A program made the position numbers and the translations under genes. 64,000 bases of DNA. Origin: Kribbella sp. VKM Ac-2568. GTDB taxonomy: Bacteria > Actinomycetota > Actinomycetes > Propionibacteriales > Kribbellaceae. Positions 32,945 to 42,639 of the stretch are shown piece by piece. The stretch spans positions 514,581-578,580 of the forward strand of contig NZ_SLVF01000006.1 of NCBI RefSeq assembly GCF_004345365.1, given 5' to 3'. Positions within the stretch are counted from its first letter, which is position 1. Every line of letters starts with the position of its first letter. A model generated the notes under the pieces. That model worked only from the letters and a program-made list of their open reading frames with translations. It was not told the origin of the DNA and ran no database searches.

Positions 32945-35423
32945 GAACCTGCGGCACTTCGCACTGCCGCTGGGTGGTCTGGGGACCGGCAACCTGGCGT
33001 TGGCGGGCAACGGTGCGCTCCGGCAGTGGCAACTGCACAACATCGGCAACCACGAAGGGCACCTGCCGGACAGCTTCTTCGCCATCCGGGTGTCCCGCGT
33101 CGAGCCGCCAGTGGACGAGATCCGTTTGCTGCAAGGGCCTTTGCAGGAATCATCGGGCACGCCGCTGGTGACGGACGACGCAGTACCGGCTGCTGAGCGG
33201 CGGCTGCACTCGCTGCTGCGACCGGTCGGTGAGGCGTCTGTCGCCGCGGTCTATCCGCAGGCTCGGGTCGACTATGAGACCGACCTACCGATCGACGTGA
33301 GTATGGAGGTCTTCAACCCGCTCGTCCCGCTGGACGCCTCTGCGAGCTCGCAGCCGGTCGCGGCCTTCACCTTCACACTGCACAACCCCGGTGAGATCGC
33401 TGTGCACGGCTCACTTGCCGGAGCTCTGCAGAACGCAGTGGGCTGGGACGGCGTCACGCCGATCGACGGCGTGTCCTGCGGCCTCTACGGTGGCAACACG
33501 AACCGCTCGAGGCAGCGAGATGGCTGGACCTCGCTGGTGTTCGAGAACGGCACGCTGCCGGCGGATCACCCGGGCGCCGGGCAAATGGTGCTCAGTACGG
33601 ACGGTGCCGGCACGAAGGCCTATCCGCAGTGGACGACACCCGAACAGTTCATCACCTACCTCGCGGGACGGCCCACCGATCGGCCGATCCCGTCGAGCGG
33701 CCCCAGCCCGGCAGGGACCACCTGGAACGGTGGGCTCGCGGCGCCGTTCCACCTGGCGGCGGGGGAGACCGTGCGGGTGCGGTTCCTGATCGCGTGGCAT
33801 TTCGCGAACCGCTCCGTCGACTTCCACCAGTTCGGGCCTCGGCGCGACTACGGGCACAGCAAGTTCTGGCTGGGCAACGCCTACACCCAGGCGCAGCCGG
33901 ACGCGGTCGCCGTCGCCGAGGACTTCGTCGCCCGGTGGGACGAGCTGGCTGCCGCGAGTGTGGCGTGGGGCGATGCCTTCGAGTCGAGCACCTTGCCTGG
34001 TGAGACGGGGACGCGTCTGGCAGCGCTGGTGGCCGACGTACGGAGTCCTACTGTCTTCCGGACCGCCGAGGGGACAGTGCTTGGGTTCGAGGGGACGCTG
34101 GGCGCGTCCACGGTGATGTGGGGCGGCCGGTACGGCGGATCGTGCCCGTTGAACTGCACGCACGTCTGGAACTACGAGCAGACGTTGTCCCGGCTCTTCC
34201 CCGCGCTGGAACGCGACATGCGCGACACGGAGTACGACGTGATGCAGGCGCCGGAGGGGTACATCCCGCACCGGGTGATCGCGCCGACGTACCAGCGCCA
34301 GCTCTGGGACGTGGTGATAGGCGGCCCGGAGGAGCCCGCGCTCGACGGGATGCTCGGCAGCGTGCTCAAGACCTACCGGGAGGTCCGGCAGGGGGCGGGG
34401 ATGGAGTGGCTCGCCAGCAGATGGCCGAACGTCGAGCGGCTGCTCACTCACATCCGCGGCAAGTGGGACCCGGAGGGCACTGGCGTACTGCGGGGCATCC
34501 AGCCCAGTACGCACGACATCGACCTCTGCGGGGTCAACTCGTTCATGGGGACCCTGTGGCTCGCGGCACTGCGTGCGGCCCAGGAGATGGCGCTGCTGCT
34601 CGGCGAGGACGGCAAGGACTACCGGATGCTGTTCGAGGCCGGCAGCAAGGCGTACGACGAGTTGCTGTTCACCGGCGAGTACTACCGCCAGGTGCTGGCA
34701 CCCGAGGAGAAGCAGGACTTCCAGTGGGGCGACGGCTGTCTGGCCGATCAGCTGATCGGCCAGTGGTGGGCGCACCAGCTCGACCTGGGCTACCTGCTCC
34801 CCGCCGAGCACGTGAAGACGGCATTGCGCGCTGTCGTGCGGCACAACCTGCGCACGGGTTTCGCGGACTTCTCCCACCCCTACCGGGTGTTCGCGGACGG
34901 CGACGACACCGGCCTGCTGATGTGTACCTGGCCGCATGGTGGCCGCCCTGCTGTTCCCACGCGGTACTGCGACGAGGTGTGGACGGGCTCGGAGTACCAG
35001 GTCGCGGCGCACCTTCTCTATGAGGGCCTGGTCGACGAGGGAATGGCCGTACTGCAAGGGATGTGGGATCGGTACGACGGGACGCGGCGTAACCCGTTCA
35101 ACCCGATCGAGTGCGGCGACCACTACATCCGCAACGCCGCCGGCTGGTCCGTGCTGGAGGCCCTCGCGGGGTTCAGCTACAACGCGCTGACGAACACGCT
35201 CACCTTCGCACCACTCGAGGCGGCCCGCCTGGCCGGCGGCTGGCAGGTCCCCTTCGTCGCCGGGACGGGCTGGGGCGTAGCCACCTTCCGCGACTCCACC
35301 CTGACCCTCGAATGCCACGCCGGCCACCTAGACATCCACGCAATCCACCTAGACGGCTCCGAGCTACCCCTGGACACCCAGGTCGTCATACCAGGCAAAC
35401 CACTGGCGATCCCCGCCCCCTGA
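32925..35423 (+). CDS. GH116 family glycosidase (glucosylceramidase-like)
   Basis: 832-residue cytoplasmic glycoside hydrolase. N-terminal beta domain begins with FALPLGGLGTGNLALAGNGA and QWQLHNIGNHEG, as in bile-acid beta-glucosidase/GBA2-type GH116. The helical barrel has CTHVWNYEQTLSRLFPALE, DLCGVNSFMGTLWLAALRAA and GDGCLADQLIGQWWAHQLDLG, followed by NPIECGDHYIRN. ATG 32925 overlaps the previous gene; GGAGA upstream. It likely cleaves the glycoside brought in by the ABC transporter, probably a beta-glucoside or beta-xyloside. Confidence 0.88.
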   Translation: MARYTGENLRHFALPLGGLGTGNLALAGNGALRQWQLHNIGNHEGHLPDSFFAIRVSRVEPPVDEIRLLQGPLQESSGTPLVTDDAVPAAERRLHSLLRPVGEASVAAVYPQARVDYETDLPIDVSMEVFNPLVPLDASASSQPVAAFTFTLHNPGEIAVHGSLAGALQNAVGWDGVTPIDGVSCGLYGGNTNRSRQRDGWTSLVFENGTLPADHPGAGQMVLSTDGAGTKAYPQWTTPEQFITYLAGRPTDRPIPSSGPSPAGTTWNGGLAAPFHLAAGETVRVRFLIAWHFANRSVDFHQFGPRRDYGHSKFWLGNAYTQAQPDAVAVAEDFVARWDELAAASVAWGDAFESSTLPGETGTRLAALVADVRSPTVFRTAEGTVLGFEGTLGASTVMWGGRYGGSCPLNCTHVWNYEQTLSRLFPALERDMRDTEYDVMQAPEGYIPHRVIAPTYQRQLWDVVIGGPEEPALDGMLGSVLKTYREVRQGAGMEWLASRWPNVERLLTHIRGKWDPEGTGVLRGIQPSTHDIDLCGVNSFMGTLWLAALRAAQEMALLLGEDGKDYRMLFEAGSKAYDELLFTGEYYRQVLAPEEKQDFQWGDGCLADQLIGQWWAHQLDLGYLLPAEHVKTALRAVVRHNLRTGFADFSHPYRVFADGDDTGLLMCTWPHGGRPAVPTRYCDEVWTGSEYQVAAHLLYEGLVDEGMAVLQGMWDRYDGTRRNPFNPIECGDHYIRNAAGWSVLEALAGFSYNALTNTLTFAPLEAARLAGGWQVPFVAGTGWGVATFRDSTLTLECHAGHLDIHAIHLDGSELPLDTQVVIPGKPLAIPAP

Positions 35424-35439
35424 ACCTAACGTCCTCGGC

Positions 35440-36000
35440 ATGGACCTAGTGGCCCGTGCCGAGGCACTACAGGCGGAAGCGCTCGACGTATTCCGCCTGC
35501 TCGACCTGGAAGCGGCGTTCCCGACCTTCGGCCCACCCCAACTGGTCGGGAGTGCCCTCTCCGGCCTGATGAACTACCGCGACCTGGACATCACCTTCAC
35601 TGCTCCCGAGGCCACCGCTTCCGCAGTGCTGGAAGGCCTTGCCCGGATCGCCACCCGTCCCGGCCTCCTGGCCGCGGACTTCACCGACGAACGCGCCGAC
35701 CGCCGCCCCACCCCCCGCCTCACCGACGAACGGTTCTACGCCGTACTGCGCTACGAGGGCCCAGGCGGCCTTTGGAAGGTGGACCTGACCGTCTGGCTCC
35801 ACGCTGTCGACCGCCCCCACGTCGCCGAGGCAGAGCGCCTCCGCACAGCAACCCCCGCCCAGAAACTCACAATCCTCCGCCTCAAGAACACCCACCCCGA
35901 CTACCCAGCCAAACTCGGCGGCACCGACATCTACCCAGCCGTCCTGGACCACGGCGTCCGCACCCTCGACGAATTGCAGGAGCACCTCGACAGTCGCTGA
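35440..36000 (+). CDS. Nucleotidyltransferase-like hypothetical protein
   Basis: 186 residues. GSALSGLMNYRDLDITFTAP has the GSxxxG...D.D pattern of minimal nucleotidyltransferases, and VDLTVWL could carry the third acid. No partner HEPN domain is visible. ATG start 16 bases after the GH116 stop, so may be the last operon gene. Substrate unknown. Confidence 0.6.
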   Translation: MDLVARAEALQAEALDVFRLLDLEAAFPTFGPPQLVGSALSGLMNYRDLDITFTAPEATASAVLEGLARIATRPGLLAADFTDERADRRPTPRLTDERFYAVLRYEGPGGLWKVDLTVWLHAVDRPHVAEAERLRTATPAQKLTILRLKNTHPDYPAKLGGTDIYPAVLDHGVRTLDELQEHLDSR

Positions 36001-36022
36001 GTCTCAGGTCCACCTCGCTGGG

Positions 36023-36052
36023 TTGTATCGCGGGCCTGTGGATAGCTAGGAT
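36023..36052 (+). promoter_or_regulatory. Promoter for a candidate small RNA
   Basis: TTGTAT (36023-36028), an 18-base spacer and TAGGAT (36047-36052), 23 bases after the preceding stop codon. The next gene downstream is on the other strand, so this promoter has no protein gene to serve. Confidence 0.55.
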
Positions 36053-36058
36053 CTGGAT

Positions 36059-36118
36059 ACCACGCCATGGCCTCACGGCTGTGGTCCAACGGCCTCCCTC
36101 GGGAGGCCGTTTTTGTTT
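36059..36118 (+). ncRNA. Candidate ~60-nt small RNA ending in a rho-independent terminator
   Basis: From the predicted start the transcript would fold into a first hairpin (ACCACGCC with GGCTGTGGT, one bulge, 10-base loop, 36059-36085) and a strong terminator stem (ACGGCCTCCC/GGGAGGCCGT, 36089-36110) followed by TTTTTGTTT. The second hairpin alone would be the terminator of the upstream operon; the promoter in front makes an independent RNA possible. No known family recognised. Confidence 0.5.
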
Positions 36119-36215
36119 GCCCTGAGCGTGCTTCCGCGCAAGTGAAGAGCGCCGGCTGTCCGGCAACGCCACCGGACGGTCGGCACTCGCTGCGTGAGTT
36201 CGAGTGCCCTGCGCA

Positions 36216-36593
36216 CTAGAGGAGACCCAGGTCGGCGGTCTCCTGGTCGCTGAAGAGGCGGGAGCGGATCAGGAAGCGGACGCCTTCGGGGGCCTCCACG
36301 GAGAAGCCGCTGCCGCGGCCTTTGACGACGTCGACGGTCAGGTGGGTGTGCTTCCAGTATTCGAACTGGTTCTTCGACATCCAGAACGCGACCGGCTTGT
36401 CGAGCCCGTCGACGGCCAGGTCACCCAGGCGGATGTCCGCCGCGCCGGTCCGGAACTCGCCGTCGGGATAGCACATCGGGGAGCTGCCGTCGCAGCACCC
36501 GCCGGACTGGTGGAACATCAGCGGGCCGTGCAGCTCGGTGAGGCGGCGGAGCAACTCCGCCGCCTCCTCCGTGAACGAAACCCTGTCGACCAT
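36216..36593 (-). CDS. DUF779 domain-containing protein
   Basis: 125 residues with the DUF779 Cys cluster SGGCCDGSSPMC and the later QFEYWKHTHLTVDV. Members almost always sit beside an aldehyde dehydrogenase; here it follows one by four bases on the same strand. The Cys arrangement suggests metal or redox function, possibly supporting the dehydrogenase; function unproven. Confidence 0.88.
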   Translation of the reverse strand: MVDRVSFTEEAAELLRRLTELHGPLMFHQSGGCCDGSSPMCYPDGEFRTGAADIRLGDLAVDGLDKPVAFWMSKNQFEYWKHTHLTVDVVKGRGSGFSVEAPEGVRFLIRSRLFSDQETADLGLL

Positions 36594-36597
36594 GGGC

Positions 36598-38121
<1,524 letters not shown>

Positions 38122-38170
38122 TGATCCTCCAACGAAAGGGTTTGGCGGTTGGCCGCACCTTAGATCCGGC

Positions 38171-38192
38171 GACGTTGCATCGACGTTGCATC
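38171..38192. promoter_or_regulatory. Tandem 11-base repeat in the aldehyde dehydrogenase/GAF-regulator gap
   Basis: GACGTTGCATC occurs twice without gap, i.e. one DNA turn per copy, midway between the divergent genes. Head-to-tail repeats of this kind suit binding by the GAF regulator (inference). Confidence 0.55.
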
Positions 38193-38237
38193 ACTCTCTG
38201 CTCTTGAACGCCGGGCGGTTCCGGGCGAGGCTGAGGC

Positions 38238-39686
38238 GTGGACGCAGCGCAGGAAGCGCGCCGGCTCAGTGAGCTGTACGACGAGGTGCTCGGCGAAGGC
38301 CGGGCACCTGCCATGCCACGCCCACTTGTCGCGGAGTCCTGGCAGCGGTCGCTCGCGGCCTCGGTCGATCCCGAGCTGGACGCGCCGCCGATGGTCGTCT
38401 CGGCCGACCTGCTGGAGACGCTGCGGGAGAACCATCCGCTGCGCGCGGTCCTGCCCGTACTGCGGGAAACGCTGACCACGATCGCGGACGAGGCGTCCCA
38501 CATCATGATCGTCACCGACGCCCAGGGTCTGATCCTCTGGCGCGAGGGTGCCGCCGACGTCCGCCGCCAGGCCGACCGGATCGCCCTGTCCGAAGGCGCC
38601 GTCTGGGCAGAGGACGCGATCGGAACCAACGGCATGGGTACTGCGCTCGCCGCCGACCAGCCCGTGCAGATCCACTCGGCCGAGCACCTGGTACGCCGGA
38701 TCCACGCGTGGACCTGTGCCGCCGCCCCTGTGCACGACCCGGACACCGGCAAGCTGATCGGCGCTGTCGACGTCTCGGGTCCGTTGCGCACGGTCCACCC
38801 CGCGATGATGGCGCTGGTGACCGCGGCTGCTCAGCTCGCCGAGGGGCAGCTCCGGGTCCGGATGGCCGCCGCCGACGAGCAGCTCCGCGCCCGCAACATG
38901 CGGCACCTGACCGCCCTCGGCGATGCCCCCGGCGCGCTGCTGACTCCGACCGGCCGGGTCCTCGCCGTCCAGCCGCTCGCCTGGCTGCCCGACCGCCTCG
39001 ACATCTCCGGCGGCGCCGAGCGGATCGAGCTCGGCGACGGTCGGGAGGCCGTGGTCGAACAACTCGACGAGGGCTACCTGCTGCGCATCCCGGGCGCGGT
39101 ACGCGGGCACCGCCGCTCGCTGCGGCTCAAACTGCTGGGTTCGGGTCAGCCGATCGCGGTCGTCGGCGGCCGGGAGATCGCCCTGACGCTGCGCCGCGCG
39201 GAAGTGCTCGCCCTGCTGCTGCTCCACCCCTCCGGGCTCACGGCGGAGCAGTTGATGCTTCAGCTGTACGGCGACGAGGGGAATCCGACCACGGTCCGCG
39301 CGGAGATGCACCGGCTACGGAACCTGCTCGGCGTCGGCATCCTGGACACCAAGCCGTACCGGATCATCGCGGCCGTGTCGGGCGACGTCACCGACGTACA
39401 GGCCGCAGTCCGCCGCGGAGAACTCCCCAAGGCGCTCGAGCTGTACGCCGGGCCGCTGCTCGGGCGATCCGACGCGCCGGCCTTGCGTGCGGAGCGGGAC
39501 GAGCTCGATGCGACGTTGCGCCGCGCAGTGCTGGACTCCGGGGATACCGACCTGGTCTGGCGGTTCGCGCAGACGGCCACCGGCGCTGAGGACCTCGAGG
39601 TTTTCGAGGTACTGGAGCGGGCGTTGCCCAGCACCGACCACCGGCGCCCGGCGGTCATCGCCCGGCTGGACCGTCTCGCCCGCTGA
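38238..39686 (+). CDS. GAF-domain transcriptional regulator (AcoR-like without AAA domain)
   Basis: 482 residues. N-terminal VAESWQRSLAASVDPE and a GAF domain (~60-210) with NHPLRAVLPVLRETLTTIAD, LILWREGAADVRRQAD and EDAIGTNGMGTALA match AcoR-type activators, but the sigma-54 AAA domain is absent. The C-terminal ~180 residues include a winged-helix-like part (AEVLALLLLHPSGLTAEQL, VRAEMHRLRNLLG) of the BTAD/SARP-like kind. GTG start. Divergent from the aldehyde dehydrogenase, which it likely activates in answer to an aldehyde or alcohol. Confidence 0.85.
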   Translation: MDAAQEARRLSELYDEVLGEGRAPAMPRPLVAESWQRSLAASVDPELDAPPMVVSADLLETLRENHPLRAVLPVLRETLTTIADEASHIMIVTDAQGLILWREGAADVRRQADRIALSEGAVWAEDAIGTNGMGTALAADQPVQIHSAEHLVRRIHAWTCAAAPVHDPDTGKLIGAVDVSGPLRTVHPAMMALVTAAAQLAEGQLRVRMAAADEQLRARNMRHLTALGDAPGALLTPTGRVLAVQPLAWLPDRLDISGGAERIELGDGREAVVEQLDEGYLLRIPGAVRGHRRSLRLKLLGSGQPIAVVGGREIALTLRRAEVLALLLLHPSGLTAEQLMLQLYGDEGNPTTVRAEMHRLRNLLGVGILDTKPYRIIAAVSGDVTDVQAAVRRGELPKALELYAGPLLGRSDAPALRAERDELDATLRRAVLDSGDTDLVWRFAQTATGAEDLEVFEVLERALPSTDHRRPAVIARLDRLAR

Positions 39687-39800
39687 TCCCGCCTGCCCGT
39701 CCGGCTACCCGTCTATCCAGATAGTGGACAGTGGAATTTAAGTGCACTGAACTAGTCTAGTTTCGCGGGTGTGGCCGTCGTGGGTGACTCAGCGTCGTCG

Positions 39801-40814
39801 TCACGCCTTCGCGGGCGCGGCGGCGACCGAGCCGCGCTCGATCAGGGTCGGCTCGACGGTGGTCCGGCGAACCCGTCGGTTCGTGTCGACGGCAGAGGTG
39901 ACCCGGGCGACGACGTCCGCGACCAGGTCGTCGAGCGGCCAGTGGAAGGTGGACAGCGGCGGCGTGAGCAGCTGCGACATCGGCTGGTCGTCGTACCCGA
40001 GCAGGGACAGGTCGTCCGGGATCCGGATGTCGAGCTCCCTGCAGGCGGCGTACACCCCGAAGGCCATCGAATCGGCCAGCGCCAGGATGCCGGTCGGCCG
40101 CTGTTTCGACGTCAGCAGCTCGCGAGCCACCTCGGTCGCGCCGCTCAGATCGTGCGGGCACGGGATGATGCGGATCTTCAGCTTCAGCCCAGCCGCGATC
40201 CGCTGCGCGATCTCTTCCACGGGACTCTCGATCTCCACCCGGCGGGACGGGCTCAGGACGGCGACGGTGCGGTGACCCGCGTCGGCCAGCCGGCGGAGCG
40301 CGGTACTGACTCCGGAGTCGTTGTCGAAGAGGACCTCGGACTTCGCCTTCGCGGCCGGCAGCGCATCGCCGATCGCGATCACCGGCGCCTGCTGGGCGAT
40401 CTTGGCCCAGCTCTTGGCGGCCGGGTCGATCGGGATCACCACGATCGCGTCGGCCCGGTGGTCGACCAGGTGCTGGGCGAGCTGCAATTGCCGGTCGGCG
40501 TCGCCGGCGGAGTCGATGATCCACGCGTTCCGGTCCGGGGCGAGGAGCTCGCGGCCGAGCGCGGCGGCCAGGCGCTGCTGCCAGAGATCCTCGAGCGAGG
40601 CGCAGAGCACGCCGACCGAACCACTCCGGCCGGAGGCGAGGGCGCGGGCCACGGGGTCGGCCTGGTACCCGAGACGCTCGGCGGCTTCCTGCACCCGCTG
40701 CTGCGTCTCCGGCGTTCCTTGCAGACCTCGCAGCGCGTAGGACACGGCTGCCATCGAGAGGCCGGTCTCCGCTGCGATGTCCTTGAGGGTCGGCCTGCGG
40801 CCAGTTCCGGACAT
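39801..40814 (-). CDS. LacI family transcriptional regulator
   Basis: 337 residues. N-terminal HTH RPTLKDIAAETGLSMAAVSYAL with hinge, then a periplasmic-binding-protein-like core (VGVLCASLEDLWQQRLAAAL; VVIPIDPAAKSW; GILALADSMAFGVYAACREL; LLGYDDQPMSQLL). ATG 40814. Divergent from the amidohydrolase, with two TGAAGCGCTTCA operators in the gap, so it controls itself and that gene. Effector not predictable. Confidence 0.92.
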   Translation of the reverse strand: MSGTGRRPTLKDIAAETGLSMAAVSYALRGLQGTPETQQRVQEAAERLGYQADPVARALASGRSGSVGVLCASLEDLWQQRLAAALGRELLAPDRNAWIIDSAGDADRQLQLAQHLVDHRADAIVVIPIDPAAKSWAKIAQQAPVIAIGDALPAAKAKSEVLFDNDSGVSTALRRLADAGHRTVAVLSPSRRVEIESPVEEIAQRIAAGLKLKIRIIPCPHDLSGATEVARELLTSKQRPTGILALADSMAFGVYAACRELDIRIPDDLSLLGYDDQPMSQLLTPPLSTFHWPLDDLVADVVARVTSAVDTNRRVRRTTVEPTLIERGSVAAAPAKA

Positions 40815-40880
40815 GTGATCGACCCTAGGCCACCCCGCCGACAAAAGCCTGCCGACAGGTCGGCGGTGCTGAGACACGGC

Positions 40881-40932
40881 TTGACAAAAGAGCCTTTGAA
40901 GCGCTTCACTGAAAGTGACGTGAAGCGCTTCA
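40881..40932 (+). promoter_or_regulatory. LacI-type operator pair and promoter before the amidohydrolase
   Basis: TGAAGCGCTTCA is present twice as a perfect 12-base palindrome (40897-40908, 40921-40932), centres 24 bases apart, with A/T-rich flanks. A TTGACA at 40881-40886 just upstream is a good -35. CG-centred palindromes are the standard LacI/GalR target. Confidence 0.8.
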
Positions 40933-40987
40933 AAATCTCCCTCGTGACCAGCCCCGAGGGATCCGGCGACCAGCGAGAGGACGGCCC

Positions 40988-41926
40988 GTGAACGGCGTGA
41001 TCGACGTGCACCAGCACCTGTGGCCGGCCGAGTTCGTCGACCGCCTCCGGGCCCGGACCGAGCCGCCGTACCTGGACGGCTGGACCCTGCACACGGCCGG
41101 CGAAGCGCCGTACGAGGTGGACCCGGCGGCGCACGCCGTCGACAAGCGGCTGGCCGAGGAGCAGGGGGATGGGACCGCCCTGGTCGGGCTGTCGCTGTCG
41201 AGCCCTCTCGGGATCGAGCACCTCGGTGACCTGGCGTTGCTCGATGCATGGCACACCGGCGCTGCCGCGTTGCCCGAACCCTTCAAGGCCTGGGCGGCCG
41301 TCAATCTTCCCGAGCCTGACCTCGCCGGCCTGGAATCCGTTCTGGACAAGGGATTCCTCGGTCTGCAGCTCCCGGCCCAGGTCGTCGGTACTCCGGCCGG
41401 CTGGGCTCAGCTGGGTGAACTCCTGACCCTTGCCGAGCGGGTGAACAAGCCGATCCTCATCCACCCGGGCACGCCCGCGCCGCCGACCGAGAACCTGCCG
41501 GGCTGGTGGTGCCCGGTGGTCGACTACTCGCTCCAACTTCAAGCGGCCTGGTGGGCCTGGCACGCGTTCGGCGGCCGTACCGCGTTCCCGCGGCTGCGGC
41601 TCTGCTTCGTCGCCGCGGCCGGCCTGGCTCCGGTCCACCACGAGAGGCTGACCGCTCGCGGCGGCCGCCTCGGCACCATCGACCCCAACCTGTACGTCGA
41701 CACCTCGAGCTACGGCCCGCAGGGGATCGACGCGGTCGCCCGGGTCCTCGGCATCGACCAGGTCGTGCACGGCACCGACCGGCCGTACGCCGGGACCGTC
41801 GACCTCCGTCAGGGCGACGCCGCCACCGCGGTGATCCGCCACGACAACCCGCACCGGCTGCTGTTCGGTGCCGCAGACCCCTCGCCGCGCCCGCGGCGGG
41901 AAAACCCCTCCCCGCGCCCGTGGTGA
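40988..41926 (+). CDS. Amidohydrolase-2 family metal-dependent hydrolase/decarboxylase
   Basis: 312 residues. Begins with the metal motif VIDVHQHLW, has LIHPGTP in the middle and ends the barrel with HGTDRPYAG, as in the amidohydrolase-2 family (ACMSD-like decarboxylases, lactonases). The last ~18 residues (DPSPRPRRENPSPRPW) are repetitive and unlike the family. GTG start at 40988. Controlled by the divergent LacI regulator and followed 55 bases on by a cysteine dioxygenase gene. Exact reaction unknown. Confidence 0.82.
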   Translation: MNGVIDVHQHLWPAEFVDRLRARTEPPYLDGWTLHTAGEAPYEVDPAAHAVDKRLAEEQGDGTALVGLSLSSPLGIEHLGDLALLDAWHTGAAALPEPFKAWAAVNLPEPDLAGLESVLDKGFLGLQLPAQVVGTPAGWAQLGELLTLAERVNKPILIHPGTPAPPTENLPGWWCPVVDYSLQLQAAWWAWHAFGGRTAFPRLRLCFVAAAGLAPVHHERLTARGGRLGTIDPNLYVDTSSYGPQGIDAVARVLGIDQVVHGTDRPYAGTVDLRQGDAATAVIRHDNPHRLLFGAADPSPRPRRENPSPRPW

Positions 41927-41981
41927 GGTACCCGACCACCTGCCGGTCCTGGACCGGCAGCATCTCCGAGAGGGGAGTGCA

Positions 41982-42545
41982 GTGACTGCTCAGCCCGTTT
42001 CCGACGCACCCGTCGTTCCCGCGCGCCAGGCCAGCCGGCTCGTGGAGCTCAACGACTGTCTGTCGCTGGACAACCTTCCGGGACGTGACCTGGACCCCGC
42101 CGAGCTGGCCGAGCTCGCCGGCGGGATCGCCGCCCAGCCGCACCTGTGGGAGGACAAGGTCGCCTACAGCGACGAGGAGCGCGTCTTCGCCTCGCTGCAC
42201 CGCGACGCCAACGTCGACGTCTGGCTGATCTGCTGGACGCCGGTCAACGACACCGGCTGGCATGACCACGACGTCTCCTCCGGCGCCGTCGCAGTCGCCC
42301 GCGGCAAACTCGTCGAGCACAACCTCGCGATCGGCACCGAGTCGATCGAGACCGAGATCGAGGCGGGCGACGTCTACGGCTTCGGCCCCGACCACATCCA
42401 CCGCCTCACCGGCCTCGACAAGGGCAGCGTCACCGTCCACGCCTACAGCCCGCCGCTGTGGCGCATGGGCCAGTACTCCGTCAAGGAAGGCGTCCTCCGC
42501 CGGGTCTCCGTCTCCTACGCCGACGAACTCCGCCCCCTGGACTAG
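41982..42545 (+). CDS. Cysteine dioxygenase family protein
   Basis: 187-residue cupin. Carries WHDHDVSSGAVAVARGKLVEH (iron ligands HxH) and DHIHRLTG (third His) as in bacterial cysteine/3-mercaptopropionate dioxygenases. GTG start after GAGGGGAG. Oxidises the thiol of cysteine or a related compound to sulfinate. Lies just after the amidohydrolase and may share its LacI-controlled transcript. Confidence 0.85.
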   Translation: MTAQPVSDAPVVPARQASRLVELNDCLSLDNLPGRDLDPAELAELAGGIAAQPHLWEDKVAYSDEERVFASLHRDANVDVWLICWTPVNDTGWHDHDVSSGAVAVARGKLVEHNLAIGTESIETEIEAGDVYGFGPDHIHRLTGLDKGSVTVHAYSPPLWRMGQYSVKEGVLRRVSVSYADELRPLD

Positions 42546-42639
42546 CTCGTCCGGCCACGCGGCAGGCAGCGGATCTGCCCCGGGTTGCCCCGCGATCTGG
42601 CCTGCCGTCGGGCTGGACCGCTGACCAGACTCGGCTGGC

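Noticed and set aside
36089..36118. T-box or riboswitch
   Set aside because: Only a simple terminator is present; there is no downstream gene on the strand and no conserved riboswitch core.
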